Of a stretch of 64,000 bases of DNA, positions 55,548-64,000 are shown piece after piece (the first letter of the stretch is position 1; every line of letters begins with the position of its first letter). Under the pieces are notes generated by a model. That model had not been told where the DNA came from, made no database searches, and saw only the letters and a list, made by a program, of their open reading frames with translations. The DNA is taken from assembly GCA_026418275.1 (NCBI GenBank), contig JAOABQ010000071.1:1-64000 (forward strand), given 5' to 3'. This DNA comes from Clostridia bacterium (GTDB taxonomy: Bacteria; Bacillota; Clostridia; Acetivibrionales; DSM-2933). Made by a program: the position numbers and the translations under genes.

Positions 55548-55790
55548 ATGAGACGAAAAAAAATACTAACCCTTGTATTATCTTTCGTATTGCTGCTTTC
55601 GTTCAACCTTTCAGCATCCGTTTGGGCTGCTAATGATTGGACAAAATGCGACTCTTGCGATGCTCCTATGACAAAAGTAGCCTACATAGGTAGTTGCTAT
55701 TATTGTCATGCTCCTGCTTATTTTTATAGGTGTCCTAATAGTGATACACATACTCGCCGCGCAGTATGTACCAACCAACATATCCAATAG
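55548..55790 (+). CDS. Small secreted cysteine-rich protein
   Basis: 80 residues from ATG 55548 behind GAGGAGG; the frame extends upstream to 55443, but without a site. A clear signal peptide (MRRKKILTLVLSFVLLL, cleaved near WAA) leaves a ~50-residue mature part with seven Cys and several His: CDSCDAPM, CYYCHAPAYFYRC, then a DTHTRRAVCTNQH tail. The paired CxxC sites look like a zinc-ribbon or disulfide-stapled knuckle. No known family is recognised. It is monocistronic, with its own promoter and terminator. An extracellular signal, bacteriocin-like or metal-binding role is possible, but none is shown. Confidence 0.7.
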   Translation: MRRKKILTLVLSFVLLLSFNLSASVWAANDWTKCDSCDAPMTKVAYIGSCYYCHAPAYFYRCPNSDTHTRRAVCTNQHIQ

Positions 55791-55823
55791 TACCCACAGG
55801 AAATAATAGTGCTGCAAGTTTCC

Positions 55824-55849
55824 GGCTCTGACTCAGGTCAGAGCCTTTT
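55824..55849 (+). terminator. Terminator of the cysteine-rich protein gene
   Basis: GGCTCTGAC-TCAG-GTCAGAGCC followed by TTTTAATTT. Confidence 0.9.
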
Positions 55850-55900
55850 AATTTGGTATCTGTAAAGATGAAATCTATATTCCTTTTTCCTATTCTATAT

Positions 55901-56263
55901 TTATTTAAGCTTATTCTTTTGTTTCAATATATTATAAATATGTAGGTCATGGCGCAAATCCTTTGTTTCTTGATTTGTTATTTTTTCAAAATCAATAATA
56001 ATTCCATTTGATAAATCAGTCATTTTTGGCCCTATTACAACAAAAGATGATAATTTGGATTGATTGTAAAACCCAGTATAAATTTCCTTGCCATTAATAT
56101 ATACGGCAAACTTATCTTTTGAACCGGTAGAAAAAAGTTTTGAGCCAGATATTTTTTGAGTGCTTGCATTCTTATTAGAATTTTTCTTTTCCAGAAACTC
56201 TTTTGAAAAAATTATTTTATTAGTTTCCCATTCGTAGTAACTTATATTATTATCTGTAAATAA
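55901..56263 (-). pseudogene. 5'-truncated gene of unknown function
   Basis: 120 codons read as good protein without any start codon: NISYYEWETNKIIFSKEFLE, later KDKFAVYINGKEIYTGFYNQ and SSFVVIGPKMTDLSNG, and ending in QKNKLK. A stop closes the frame immediately upstream at 56264. It looks like the C-terminal half of a small exported or lipid-anchored protein. The rest of 55850-56380 holds nothing else. Confidence 0.55.
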
Positions 56264-56389
56264 TTAATGAATTGGATTTCATAATAATCCCTCTAAATAA
56301 TTATACTAACTCAGTAAAAAAATGTATAATGGCCAAAACATGTAATAAAAGCACCGGATCCCTCATAGAAAATTTAAGGGGTGGGTGAT

Positions 56390-56971
56390 TTGATTCTCAT
56401 TAAAATGAAAAAAAAATACCTTAAGCTTCTTATACTTATTATTTTAATAAGCTCTCTTGGACTTAACATCTACAGCTTTATGCGACACAAGTACCTCAAT
56501 GAAAAGTATAAAGCACTGGTTTGTTTTTCAAATCAGTTCGACGAAACCAGCCTGGTATCCTTTATATATTCAATGGATTTTTCAGGTTATGAAAATAGCA
56601 CTGTTGAAATTTTTGATATAACTAGAGGCACGGTGATAAAAGAAGTTCTGCCAAGTCCTGCAATACAAAAGGAAGCGGAAAAATACCTTCATGCCATAAC
56701 CGGCATATATGCAAGATTTCGGGCCTTACCGGATACAGGCTATATCGTGAAGATTCCCTTCTCCCCACCTCTAACAACAGAGAGCCCTTGGCCGCAAAAT
56801 GATCATATCCATTCCGTAAATGAACTCTATATTCTGTTCCCTCCAAAGGAAGTTCCCTATTTAATGGTGCTGGATGATAAATACAGGCCCTTTTGTTACT
56901 ATTTTGAAGGCAGCACAGAGGTGTTATTAAGGTATTTGGGATTACCTCCAAGCTCTGCTGAGGACTTTTAA
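56390..56971 (+). CDS. Membrane-anchored protein of unknown function
   Basis: 193 residues if TTG 56390 is the start; AAGGGGTG stands 8 nt before it, while the next ATG (56405) is too far from any site. One N-terminal transmembrane helix (KLLILIILISSLGLNIYSFM) leaves an extracellular domain of ~160 residues with no motif that I recognise. It converges on the gerA operon. A remnant of its 3' end (shared CACAGAGGTGTT and CTTTTAACC) lies at 63061-63135, so the gene once had a second copy. Confidence 0.6.
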   Translation: MILIKMKKKYLKLLILIILISSLGLNIYSFMRHKYLNEKYKALVCFSNQFDETSLVSFIYSMDFSGYENSTVEIFDITRGTVIKEVLPSPAIQKEAEKYLHAITGIYARFRALPDTGYIVKIPFSPPLTTESPWPQNDHIHSVNELYILFPPKEVPYLMVLDDKYRPFCYYFEGSTEVLLRYLGLPPSSAEDF

Positions 56972-57044
56972 CCAGGTTTTATTTCCGAACAATTAAAAAG
57001 TGCAGTAAGTGCAGTATATTTATCGAGTCCCTTCCATATGAAAT

Positions 57045-58130
57045 TTACAAATCTGCCTCTTGCTTTACTCTTTTTCTAATTAGTGACATAATTAGCATGA
57101 ATAACGGTAGTATAATCTGAAAGGGAATGGAGTAAAAGGGCCAAATTTCTGCCGCCCACTTCACCATTTCCAGAAGGCTTCCATATACCCATATGGATAA
57201 AGAGACTATAAATGCTGTCAACGGAAGCACAAAGGGCTTGTAATCCCCCAGCCTTAAAAGTTCCGTGATTCCTGCAGTCGCAGCGTATATACAAATACCT
57301 GTTTTAATTAAACCACCCAATAACAGGTTCATATCAAGCAGGGGGTCTACATCCAACCCCGGAATAATTCTAAAAACTACATGGGACGGGAATACATCCC
57401 TTGAAACCATGTCCGAGCCTAATACCATCAGGTTTCTGGCAATTACTCCAAGAAGGAGCATTCCCACTACGAGTATTGATACTGCAGAAGTTTTTAAAAT
57501 TTTCCCCTGTTTCTTTACATGGGGAAATACCATTAAAAATACAACCGTTTCACCAAAGGGAAAGGTCAGTGTGGAAAAAGCGCCTTTTATAACAGGAACA
57601 ATTCCCTGAGACAAAAAGGGTTTGAAGTTTTCAATATCAAACGAGGTTACCAGCCCTATAAAGACAAATATTAATACCAACGTTAGCACAATAAAAAAAA
57701 TTTCGCTAATCCTTCCCAGGATTTCGATTCCTGACCGGACCGCCAGAAAAATGACCAGAGCAAAAATACTGACGATAAACAGAATGGGTGTCTCAGGGTA
57801 GCTGACCGTAACAGAAAATTCGCCAAAATTTCTCAATACCAGTGAAGCCAGATGTATAAAGTACCATATATAAAGAATGGAAATAATCGTACCCATTATA
57901 TTTCCAAAGCTTCTTTTTAATATGGCTGTCAGGGAGGCTGAAGGGTTTAGCCTGGATATGAGACTATACATACCCAGGAGTAAAAGACCTCCAGTCATAC
58001 CCAAAAAAAAGGAAAGCCAGGCATCTTGTTTTGCCATACCGGCAGGATTTACAATCAAGGAACTTCCCAGCATAAATGCTACTAGCAGCGCAAATAGCTG
58101 GTAATTTGAAATCTTAAAGTTATTGTACAT
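57045..58130 (-). CDS. gerAB: Spore germination permease, GerAB family
   Basis: 361 residues, ten hydrophobic helices, the APC-superfamily fold of endospore germination permeases. The N-terminus ISNYQLFALLVAFMLGSSL and the FPFGETVVFLMVFPHV segment are typical of GerAB/GerKB. It forms the germinant-binding subunit of the inner-membrane receptor with the A and C subunits. AGGTGAA precedes ATG 58130, 2 bp after the stop of the small ORF. Its last place in an A-C-small-B order is a common clostridial variant. Confidence 0.92.
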   Translation of the reverse strand: MYNNFKISNYQLFALLVAFMLGSSLIVNPAGMAKQDAWLSFFLGMTGGLLLLGMYSLISRLNPSASLTAILKRSFGNIMGTIISILYIWYFIHLASLVLRNFGEFSVTVSYPETPILFIVSIFALVIFLAVRSGIEILGRISEIFFIVLTLVLIFVFIGLVTSFDIENFKPFLSQGIVPVIKGAFSTLTFPFGETVVFLMVFPHVKKQGKILKTSAVSILVVGMLLLGVIARNLMVLGSDMVSRDVFPSHVVFRIIPGLDVDPLLDMNLLLGGLIKTGICIYAATAGITELLRLGDYKPFVLPLTAFIVSLSIWVYGSLLEMVKWAAEIWPFYSIPFQIILPLFMLIMSLIRKRVKQEADL

Positions 58131-58132
58131 TA

Positions 58133-58351
58133 TTATTCACCTGTTATACCTTTTATTATGGATTCAATTACCTTGGCCGGACTTACAGGCGGTTTATTCA
58201 TTACCTGCAGCAGGCTTATTACAAAGCCTGAAATGATAATAAAGCCATATACAGTAAGGTATTTCACTTTACTGTCCTGCTTTTTCAGCAGAGATGGTAC
58301 ATCGATGCATGCGATTACCATAAAGGCGGCAACAAGTCCTATTACTTTCAA
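58133..58351 (-). CDS. Small two-helix membrane protein of the germination operon
   Basis: 72 residues from TTG 58351 (AGGGAGTG ~10 nt upstream). Two transmembrane segments, LVAAFMVIACIDVPSLL and TVYGFIIISGFVISLL, and a short cytosolic tail. It lies 15 bp after gerAC and 2 bp before gerAB, so it must be translated with them. Small two-helix D-type subunits in some gerA operons are known to modulate receptors; this is the likely role, by position and topology. Confidence 0.7.
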   Translation of the reverse strand: MKVIGLVAAFMVIACIDVPSLLKKQDSKVKYLTVYGFIIISGFVISLLQVMNKPPVSPAKVIESIIKGITGE

Positions 58352-58366
58352 CCAAAATCACACTCC

Positions 58367-59548
58367 CTATTTGGGTCTTGAGTTCTCTTTTATTAATCCC
58401 GGCCTGCGTATTTCAAACTTTACCTTTATGTTCACCGGTGTTCTGCTAAAAATCCTACTCCAGTCAGGAGCAATCTTTTTCCACTCAGGATAATAGTTTT
58501 TCTCAAGCTTCCCTGCAAACCCAAAAACATCACTTTCATATACTTGCTGTGTAATTTTTAAGATATCCCGGATTTCCGACTCAATAGTTTTTTCCGTTTC
58601 CTGTTCCAACATCTCCATTGTCAGGCCTTTTTCAGGATTGAAATTTCCCTGCAGGTCTCCGATATTGCCTTCAGCCGCTACTTCAATTTCAAGTACAGGC
58701 TTTCCCTCTGCCATTTTTGCGTCGATCTTTCCCTTAGAGCGTATGACCTCAATGGAAATCCTTTTCTTAGGGTCATTGGGGTTAGGGAAATTGATAATGG
58801 TGCTGTCTACTTCATCTAATGCAAAAAGCAAGCCTCTTGTCTGCAAGGGATCCAAAAAACCTACCAGCCTGTCTCTTTTGATAACAGCCGCCCCCTCCAT
58901 CAACAAATCTTCCTGAAAAAGTTTGTCGGTACTTTTATTGGTGTACAATATAGGAAGGGCAATACTTTGACCTTCCTGGCTGAAATTCTTGAGAATATCC
59001 AGCAAAGTGACCTTAATTGATTTTGCAAAGGCTTTGCTTGCCTCCAGCGCTTCCACATTATGCGTAGCGGGAAGAACAGAAAGGCGGCTTTCACTATCCA
59101 AAACGGTTTTAGCCTTCATGCCTTTTGCAATCACAACATCTGCCCGCCTTCTGGTTTCCACATCTCTTTCATAAAAGTCAAAATAATCACTGAGACCTTC
59201 TCTGGCTGCCTCCTCTGAAATTACCATCAATTGAACATGTGGAAAGTATGCTTTTTTATTGAGTATGGAGAGTAAATTCCTTATAGCATCAAACATAGTC
59301 TCTCCTTGAGACGTAACATTGATATAGGGTTTTTTCTCTTTTCCGTTCCCACCCTCTGAATGTTTTATTTCGGAGGGTTTTACAATTTGCACTGTGATTT
59401 CAATTTTATTATCATCCGTTTTATCTACAGCCAAACCTGCGACTATTGCCAGATCTGTTAAGTCGCGGTTATTCCAACAGCCTGTCATTACGGTTGCAAG
59501 CAGAAATATCAGAAAGATTACTTTTATACTGCGTTTCATTGCCTTCAT
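58367..59548 (-). CDS. gerAC: Spore germination lipoprotein, Ger(x)C family
   Basis: 393 residues with a lipoprotein signal ending in the lipobox VMTGC (Cys ~23) and the family opening CWNNRDLTDLAIVAGLAVDK. The three-domain C-subunit shape fits the length, and the RIFSRTPVNIKVKFEIRRPGL end is typical. It is anchored at the outer face of the spore inner membrane as part of the GerA receptor. The start may be ATG 59548 or ATG 59539. It lies 11 bp after gerAA. Confidence 0.92.
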   Translation of the reverse strand: MKAMKRSIKVIFLIFLLATVMTGCWNNRDLTDLAIVAGLAVDKTDDNKIEITVQIVKPSEIKHSEGGNGKEKKPYINVTSQGETMFDAIRNLLSILNKKAYFPHVQLMVISEEAAREGLSDYFDFYERDVETRRRADVVIAKGMKAKTVLDSESRLSVLPATHNVEALEASKAFAKSIKVTLLDILKNFSQEGQSIALPILYTNKSTDKLFQEDLLMEGAAVIKRDRLVGFLDPLQTRGLLFALDEVDSTIINFPNPNDPKKRISIEVIRSKGKIDAKMAEGKPVLEIEVAAEGNIGDLQGNFNPEKGLTMEMLEQETEKTIESEIRDILKITQQVYESDVFGFAGKLEKNYYPEWKKIAPDWSRIFSRTPVNIKVKFEIRRPGLIKENSRPK

Positions 59549-59559
59549 TTACCTTTCAT

Positions 59560-61131
59560 TTATTTATTTCTATATTTTGCATTTCTCCCCTGCCCACCCA
59601 CCAGTGCCTTAGGCCTCGTCATCATAGCCCATAAAGGAAACCGCACGAAAGTATCCTTCAAGTCTGTAGAGTGTACCGGTGTAATGGGTGAAAGGTAATT
59701 AACACCATAAGATTTGAGTGAGCACATATGAATAAAAAAGACGAGGGATACCAGGAAAATTCCAAGGATACCAATGACATTTGCAGCAAATACAACAGCT
59801 AAACGCATGATCAGCAGTGAACCCGCCAAGGAAGGTACAATAAAGCTGGTTATGGCTGTGATTGCAATCACAATAACCATTGGGCTGCTGACAAGTCCGG
59901 CTTTTACAGCTGCATCTCCAATAACAAGGGCGCCTACGATACTTACTGCTTGTCCTATTGCTCTGGGCATTCTCACACCGGCTTCCCTTAACAATTCAAA
60001 AGTGATAATCATAATTGATGCTTCGACAATTGGAGAAAAGGGAATCCCTTCTTTTGAAGCAGTCATTGTTAAGAGTAGCTTGTATGGAATAATATCCTGG
60101 TGAAAACATACCAAAGCAACATAAAATCCTGGAAGCATTGTAGTTATTATTACAGCCAAAACCCTAATCAATCTGCTTATGATAGAATATATGGATCTAT
60201 TGTAATAGTCCTCACTGGACTGTATTGCCTCAACGAATAAATACGGAACAGTCAGAACAAACGGTGTTCCATCGCAAAGAATGGCTACTCGTCCTTCTAA
60301 AATTTTTGACGCAACAATATCCGGTTTTTCGCTGTTGCCCACAGTTGGAAAAATTGAAAAAGTAGATTCCTCTATATATTCCTCTATATATGCCGATTCC
60401 AAAACTGCATCCATATTGATTTCACGTATTTTCTGCTTTACATTTTGAACGATTTCCTCATGGGCAATTCCTTTGATATAGCAAATACTAATATCCGTAT
60501 TGGTCTGTTTTCCTATTTTAATTGTTTCAAACTTCAGATTGGTATTTTTAATTTTTCTTCTTATAAGTGCAGTATTTGTGCGGATGGACTCTGTAAACCC
60601 CTCCCTTGGCCCACGGATAACTGCATCGCTTGGCGGCTCTTCCACGCTGCGTTTATCCCAATTGCGCAAGTTAACTTTAACAGCCTGACTTTCATTTTCA
60701 ACAAATATTACCGTATCCCCTGTGACTATCGCATCCAGCGCCTGCTTAAAATCAAATATATCATTGATCTCACAGGAACTTATAAACCTGGTTTTTATCA
60801 ATTCCAGGGTATTCTTACACCGTATTTCGACGGAGTTTGTCTCCAGCATGAGCGGCCGCAATATATCCGCATTAACAAGCTCTTTGTTCACAAGTCCGTC
60901 TATAAACGCAATAAGAATGTTTACCGGCTTTTCCCGTCCCACGGCGATTTTACGCATGTTAAAGTCACTGCTTTGATTTAAAGCAGCTTCCAACTTATTT
61001 GTTAGATCATTGATAGATTTTGGTATTTCGTCCAATTTATTATCCTCAAGTGAATTTTTCTTATTATTTTCTATTGAATTACTCTGCTGCAAACTGTAAT
61101 ATTTTATTTTTCTAATAAGTCTACCTATCAT
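59560..61131 (-). CDS. gerAA: Spore germination protein, GerAA family
   Basis: 523 residues. A soluble N-terminal half (~30-290) with SSDFNMRKIAVGREKPVNILI and the conserved RGPREGFTESIRTNTALIRRK is followed by four to five transmembrane helices in the C-half (LLTMTASKEGIPFSPIVEA, RMPRAIGQAVSIVGALVIGD). It is the A subunit of the germinant receptor. CTGGAGG precedes ATG 61131. It is the first gene of the operon, which should be transcribed in the forespore; a sigma-G site could not be called with confidence. No other gene is seen in 61132-61457. Confidence 0.93.
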   Translation of the reverse strand: MIGRLIRKIKYYSLQQSNSIENNKKNSLEDNKLDEIPKSINDLTNKLEAALNQSSDFNMRKIAVGREKPVNILIAFIDGLVNKELVNADILRPLMLETNSVEIRCKNTLELIKTRFISSCEINDIFDFKQALDAIVTGDTVIFVENESQAVKVNLRNWDKRSVEEPPSDAVIRGPREGFTESIRTNTALIRRKIKNTNLKFETIKIGKQTNTDISICYIKGIAHEEIVQNVKQKIREINMDAVLESAYIEEYIEESTFSIFPTVGNSEKPDIVASKILEGRVAILCDGTPFVLTVPYLFVEAIQSSEDYYNRSIYSIISRLIRVLAVIITTMLPGFYVALVCFHQDIIPYKLLLTMTASKEGIPFSPIVEASIMIITFELLREAGVRMPRAIGQAVSIVGALVIGDAAVKAGLVSSPMVIVIAITAITSFIVPSLAGSLLIMRLAVVFAANVIGILGIFLVSLVFFIHMCSLKSYGVNYLSPITPVHSTDLKDTFVRFPLWAMMTRPKALVGGQGRNAKYRNK

Positions 61132-61457
61132 AAATCCTCCAGCCTTTACAACATTTATTATTTACAGCTTTTCTTTTTATTAGCCGCTATAAGTTTTTAG
61201 TAAATAATACCTAACGAAACAATGCTTAGAGGATTAATGAATTGCAGCACAAGTACTTTTCACGCAGTAATGAACTCTCTTTCAGTACAAAATAGAAGCA
61301 TACTTTGAACCTTTTCCCTTACATATCAAGCCCCCTAAATTGATTATTACAGCAGATGCATGGATATTAATGGATAAAACTGATAAGTGGCATGTATAGC
61401 GGCAGAATTGCAAAAGCAAAGACTTAAACGGACAAATTTAACTTTACATAAAAAAAT

Positions 61458-61490
61458 GGGGGTGCTTGGCCCCGGCCCCCCCTTTTTTTA
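61458..61490 (-). terminator. Terminator of the chemotaxis receptor gene
   Basis: A GC-rich stem (GGGGG with CCCCC, and a GGCC/GGCC core) is followed on the minus strand by ATTTTTTTATG. It lies just beyond the stop at 61497. Confidence 0.75.
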
Positions 61491-61496
61491 CTTCCA

Positions 61497-62969
61497 TTAA
61501 GTATTAATCAGTATATTCAAATCCTTTGCATTTTGATCTATGATGTTAAGGGATGAGCTTATTTCCTCCATCGAAGCAAGCAGCTCCTGTGTAGCCGCAG
61601 CAATGCTCGCAATTTCATTGATATTTTTATTGTTTTTAGTGTTTACTCCGTTGATGAGATTGACCACATATTCGCTCTTTTTTTGGGCTATATCAATTGC
61701 TGCGTTTACATCCTTCATTTTCAAAGCAATGTCTTCTCCCGTTTCATATACCTTCTCAAAGGCCACTCCCGCTTCATTTATAATGGTAATTCCCTTATTG
61801 ACACACGAAGATGTTTCATTAATGACCTCAACGGATTTTTGTGTGTCATCAAGAACTTCCTGTACAATATTTGCTATTTCCTGACCTGCTTTGTGGGACT
61901 GTTCCGAAAGCTTTCTTATTTCGTCGGAAACTACGGAAAACCCGCGTCCGTGCTCGCCAGCCCTGGCTGATTCAATTGCAGCATTCAGAGACAGCAGGCT
62001 CGTCTGCTCTGCGATATCGGTAATTACTTGTACGATTTGGGATATGGCCGATGATTTTTCTCTAAGCTTGTTGATACTATCGATACTGCTTTTGGAGGTT
62101 TTTTCAATGATTCGCATTTCAACAATCGCATTATTTATTTTTTCACGGCTCTCTTTCGTTAGCAGGGATATTTCTGCATGGATTTGGGATACCTTTTGAC
62201 TCTTATCCCATATCTCGGCATAATTCTCGTAGATATTTCCAATACTATCGGTGGCATCATTTAATTCCTTAGAAGTTACATTTGCGTTTTCCACAAGATG
62301 TGAAGCATTTTGGGCTACTTGCTCGTTCGCTTTGGTAGCACCATCGGAGGTTTTCGCAATCTGCTCGGTGGAATCCTGAAGGATGCCGGAAATCTGAGAG
62401 GCCGAGGAGAATATCTTCATAAGCTTTTGATTGGTTTGTTCATGCTCAATATGAAGGGCCCCCTGCTCTTTAAGCAATTTACTTGTTTTTACGGCTACCA
62501 TATATAAGAAAAAGCCTATGACCATGGAATCAATTAAATGTTTGACCACACCGAATTTATGAAGAACCACCGAATCATAGATGCTATAGGATACTGTAAG
62601 AAATAGCAGGCTTCCCAGCACTGCTTTTTTATCATAATAAATACATGCTACAATGACACAAAGGTATCCCCAATAATTTGCTGCTCCCTTGCCTTGAATA
62701 TAAAATACCAGGTTAATCAAACAAAAAAACGATACAATAAAGTACTTGACCCAAGGTTTTTCAATCTTAATGAAAATGACCAGGACGGCAGGTGTAAGAA
62801 ATAGCGCCGCAGCAATGAAAACGTCTAAAACGGAATTTGTGCTCGGTAGAATTCCTGTCAAAAGCAAAACTCCTACTATAAGCAAAAGAATTCCAACACT
62901 AAAACAAACCCATGCTACCAACCGATTGCTCTGGTATTCGGATTTCACAACAATCTCTTTTAAAGTCAT
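61497..62969 (-). CDS. Methyl-accepting chemotaxis protein with six membrane helices and no sensory domain
   Basis: 490 residues; GAGGAGG precedes ATG 62969. Residues ~15-180 form about six transmembrane helices with short loops, so there is no periplasmic ligand domain. After a coiled coil (~190-290) comes the signalling hairpin with [38 protein letters not shown] and glutamate-rich methylation helices. It should couple to CheA/CheW and sense membrane state or a small membrane-soluble signal. No HAMP domain is obvious. The gene stands alone, with its own terminator. Confidence 0.9.
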   Translation of the reverse strand: MTLKEIVVKSEYQSNRLVAWVCFSVGILLLIVGVLLLTGILPSTNSVLDVFIAAALFLTPAVLVIFIKIEKPWVKYFIVSFFCLINLVFYIQGKGAANYWGYLCVIVACIYYDKKAVLGSLLFLTVSYSIYDSVVLHKFGVVKHLIDSMVIGFFLYMVAVKTSKLLKEQGALHIEHEQTNQKLMKIFSSASQISGILQDSTEQIAKTSDGATKANEQVAQNASHLVENANVTSKELNDATDSIGNIYENYAEIWDKSQKVSQIHAEISLLTKESREKINNAIVEMRIIEKTSKSSIDSINKLREKSSAISQIVQVITDIAEQTSLLSLNAAIESARAGEHGRGFSVVSDEIRKLSEQSHKAGQEIANIVQEVLDDTQKSVEVINETSSCVNKGITIINEAGVAFEKVYETGEDIALKMKDVNAAIDIAQKKSEYVVNLINGVNTKNNKNINEIASIAAATQELLASMEEISSSLNIIDQNAKDLNILINT

Positions 62970-63060
62970 GTGAATTCCTCCTCAAATTAAAGTTTATACT
63001 TTATTATCGGGGTATACTCCAAGATACTTGATATACTATTAAAAGGTAAATTTTGTTTCG

Positions 63061-63135
63061 CACCACAGAGGTGTTTTTGATTTTCGCCAATGCCTGCAGA
63101 GGGCTTTTAACCTGGTTTTATTCCTTAACAGATAA
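63061..63135 (+). pseudogene. Remnant of the 3' end of a paralogue of the 56390 gene
   Basis: Aligns with 56911-57000: shared blocks CACAGAGGTGTT, CTTTTAACC and GGTTTTATT in the same order, with small gaps. No open frame of any length remains. Confidence 0.5.
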
Positions 63136-63139
63136 AAGA

Positions 63140-63172
63140 AGCCCGCAGCTTAAAATCTTAAAGCTGCAGGCT
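63140..63172 (-). terminator. Terminator of the secreted FN3 protein
   Basis: AGCCCGCAGCTT and AAGCTGCAGGCT pair with one mismatch around a 9-nt loop. Read on the minus strand a TTCTTTTATC tail follows. Confidence 0.8.
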
Positions 63173-63195
63173 ATCATTATACTATTACTGTTATC

Positions 63196-64000
63196 TTAAT
63201 TTGGCGTCACATATACTTCATCTGTCGCAATAGACTCTTTTCCTGATGCATCATATGTTTTTACCGTATATGCGTATTGCTTTCCTGCTGTCAATCCAGT
63301 ATCGGTAAAAGTTGTTCCTGTCACTTGCTTAATCAATACTCCATCCCGGTATACCTTCGTTCCAACTGCCCCTGAATTTTGAGGGACCGTCCAGGTAAGT
63401 GAAACGGATGAAGCTGTTTTAGATGCCACCTTGAGCTTTAATGCAGGTGCAACCGGGAATCCTGTCACTTCATACGTGATCGGGTCACCATTAAAACGGT
63501 TGATGTCCATAATATAAGGCCACCAGTTATTCAAAATTCCTTTGTGTACCCTTTGCGTACCGATATCTGTAGCATCATGGAGTCCCGGGTTTCTCGGGAT
63601 ATGGTCAAACCACCAGTACTGGTAGGTATTACCTTCCCAATCGCCGTTCCACTCGTTGAAATCCAATGTTCTTGGTGCACCCGTTAAGTTCGGGTAATTA
63701 TACCACGTATCTGCATATGTTTTTACACTGGCATTCACATAAACGTTATCGAAATATGCTTCGGTTGAATTTGCACCCAATCCTACAGCCCCTGCATTTT
63801 GGAATACGGTATCATTTACATTGATTTTTGCAACATTCATATCTCCCACATATACCTTAATATTCGTACCATCTGCTATAACCTTCATGCGGTAAGTAGT
63901 ACCCGGCTGGATAGCCATACTGTAAGAGTCGATCTGTGTAAAGCTGTTATCAATCCTTGCGAGAACAACTTTATCATTGGAGGCATCCAATGCCGCATAG
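63196..64000 (-). CDS. C-terminal part of a secreted LamG-like/FN3 protein, cut by the window edge
   Basis: 268 codons, open to the right edge; an internal TTG at 63990 is not a real start. The first ~75 residues are the end of a LamG/CBM66-like jelly roll (YRMKVIADGTNIKVYVGD, GAVGLGANSTEAYFDNVYV). A middle region (~80-170) is rich in Trp and Asn (NEWNGDWEGNTYQYWWFDH), as in catalytic or carbohydrate-binding loops. A fibronectin type III domain (~175-267) ends the chain, VSLTWTVPQ to IATDEVYVTPN. It is likely the tail of a large extracellular polysaccharide-active protein; the enzyme class lies outside the window. Confidence 0.75.
   Translation of the reverse strand, partial: YAALDASNDKVVLARIDNSFTQIDSYSMAIQPGTTYRMKVIADGTNIKVYVGDMNVAKINVNDTVFQNAGAVGLGANSTEAYFDNVYVNASVKTYADTWYNYPNLTGAPRTLDFNEWNGDWEGNTYQYWWFDHIPRNPGLHDATDIGTQRVHKGILNNWWPYIMDINRFNGDPITYEVTGFPVAPALKLKVASKTASSVSLTWTVPQNSGAVGTKVYRDGVLIKQVTGTTFTDTGLTAGKQYAYTVKTYDASGKESIATDEVYVTPN

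Noticed and set aside
1..64000. CRISPR arrays, phage regions, rRNA, replication origin
   Set aside because: No spaced direct repeats, phage structural genes, rRNA segments or DnaA-box clusters were noticed.

Overview
The window reads as part of the chromosome of an anaerobic, low-GC, endospore-forming Clostridia of the cellulosome-bearing kind (Acetivibrio, Ruminiclostridium or Pseudobacteroides-like). The evidence is dockerin modules, a cohesin-like module, S-layer homology repeats, a GerA-type spore germination operon, strong AGGAGG ribosome binding sites and TTGACA/TATAAT promoters. The genus is an inference.

Layout. 1-11631 (minus): a beta-propeller/Kelch surface protein followed by a giant RHS protein that runs off the left edge. 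12194-15662: a ~170 bp promoter-like element present twice, once before a small VOC protein and once before the arginine operon, with a dockerin-bearing leucine-rich-repeat protein between. 15741-22698: argD, a PNPOx-like gene, carA, carB and argF, behind a promoter overlapped by a sequence close to the ArgR box. 22926-24206: GNAT and ASCH proteins. 24406-42935: a second giant RHS protein with S-layer anchors, a histidine kinase/response regulator pair, and a third giant SpvB/FG-GAP/RHS protein whose C-terminal tip resembles a clan CD cysteine peptidase. An orphan RHS fragment follows. 43465-46500: an intracellular GH9 enzyme with an MFS sugar transporter. 46996-48595: decayed genes and insertion-sequence remnants. 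48800-50149: an FN3-FN3-cohesin-dockerin protein.

The most unusual stretch is 51.5-55.3 kb, where RNA seems to be the theme. A 690-residue protein (helical body plus TerD-like domain) is followed immediately by a small RNA gene that folds as a complete but circularly permuted tRNA: T arm first, acceptor stem closed by a hexaloop, then D arm, with both ends emerging where the anticodon loop should be and pairing in a long terminal stem. This is the architecture of bacterial YrlA-type Y RNAs. Its TTCTTCCTTCTAAA motif occurs twice more, in hairpins in the 5' UTR of the protein gene, which suggests that the protein binds the small RNA and its own mRNA. The RNA has its own promoter inside the end of the coding region. 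About 0.6 kb further on, the minus strand carries a second structured RNA of ~220 nt. It starts at its promoter, closes with a 19-bp P1 stem, and the 3' strand of P1 can instead sequester the downstream Shine-Dalgarno sequence, as in a riboswitch. A third leader, with twin dyads and a possible 9-codon leader peptide, precedes the Mor-like regulator at 51281.

The right end (56390-64000) holds a membrane-anchored orphan protein, the gerAA-gerAC-small ORF-gerAB operon, a chemotaxis receptor and the C-terminus of a secreted FN3 protein cut by the window edge. No ordinary tRNA, rRNA, CRISPR array or phage was seen.
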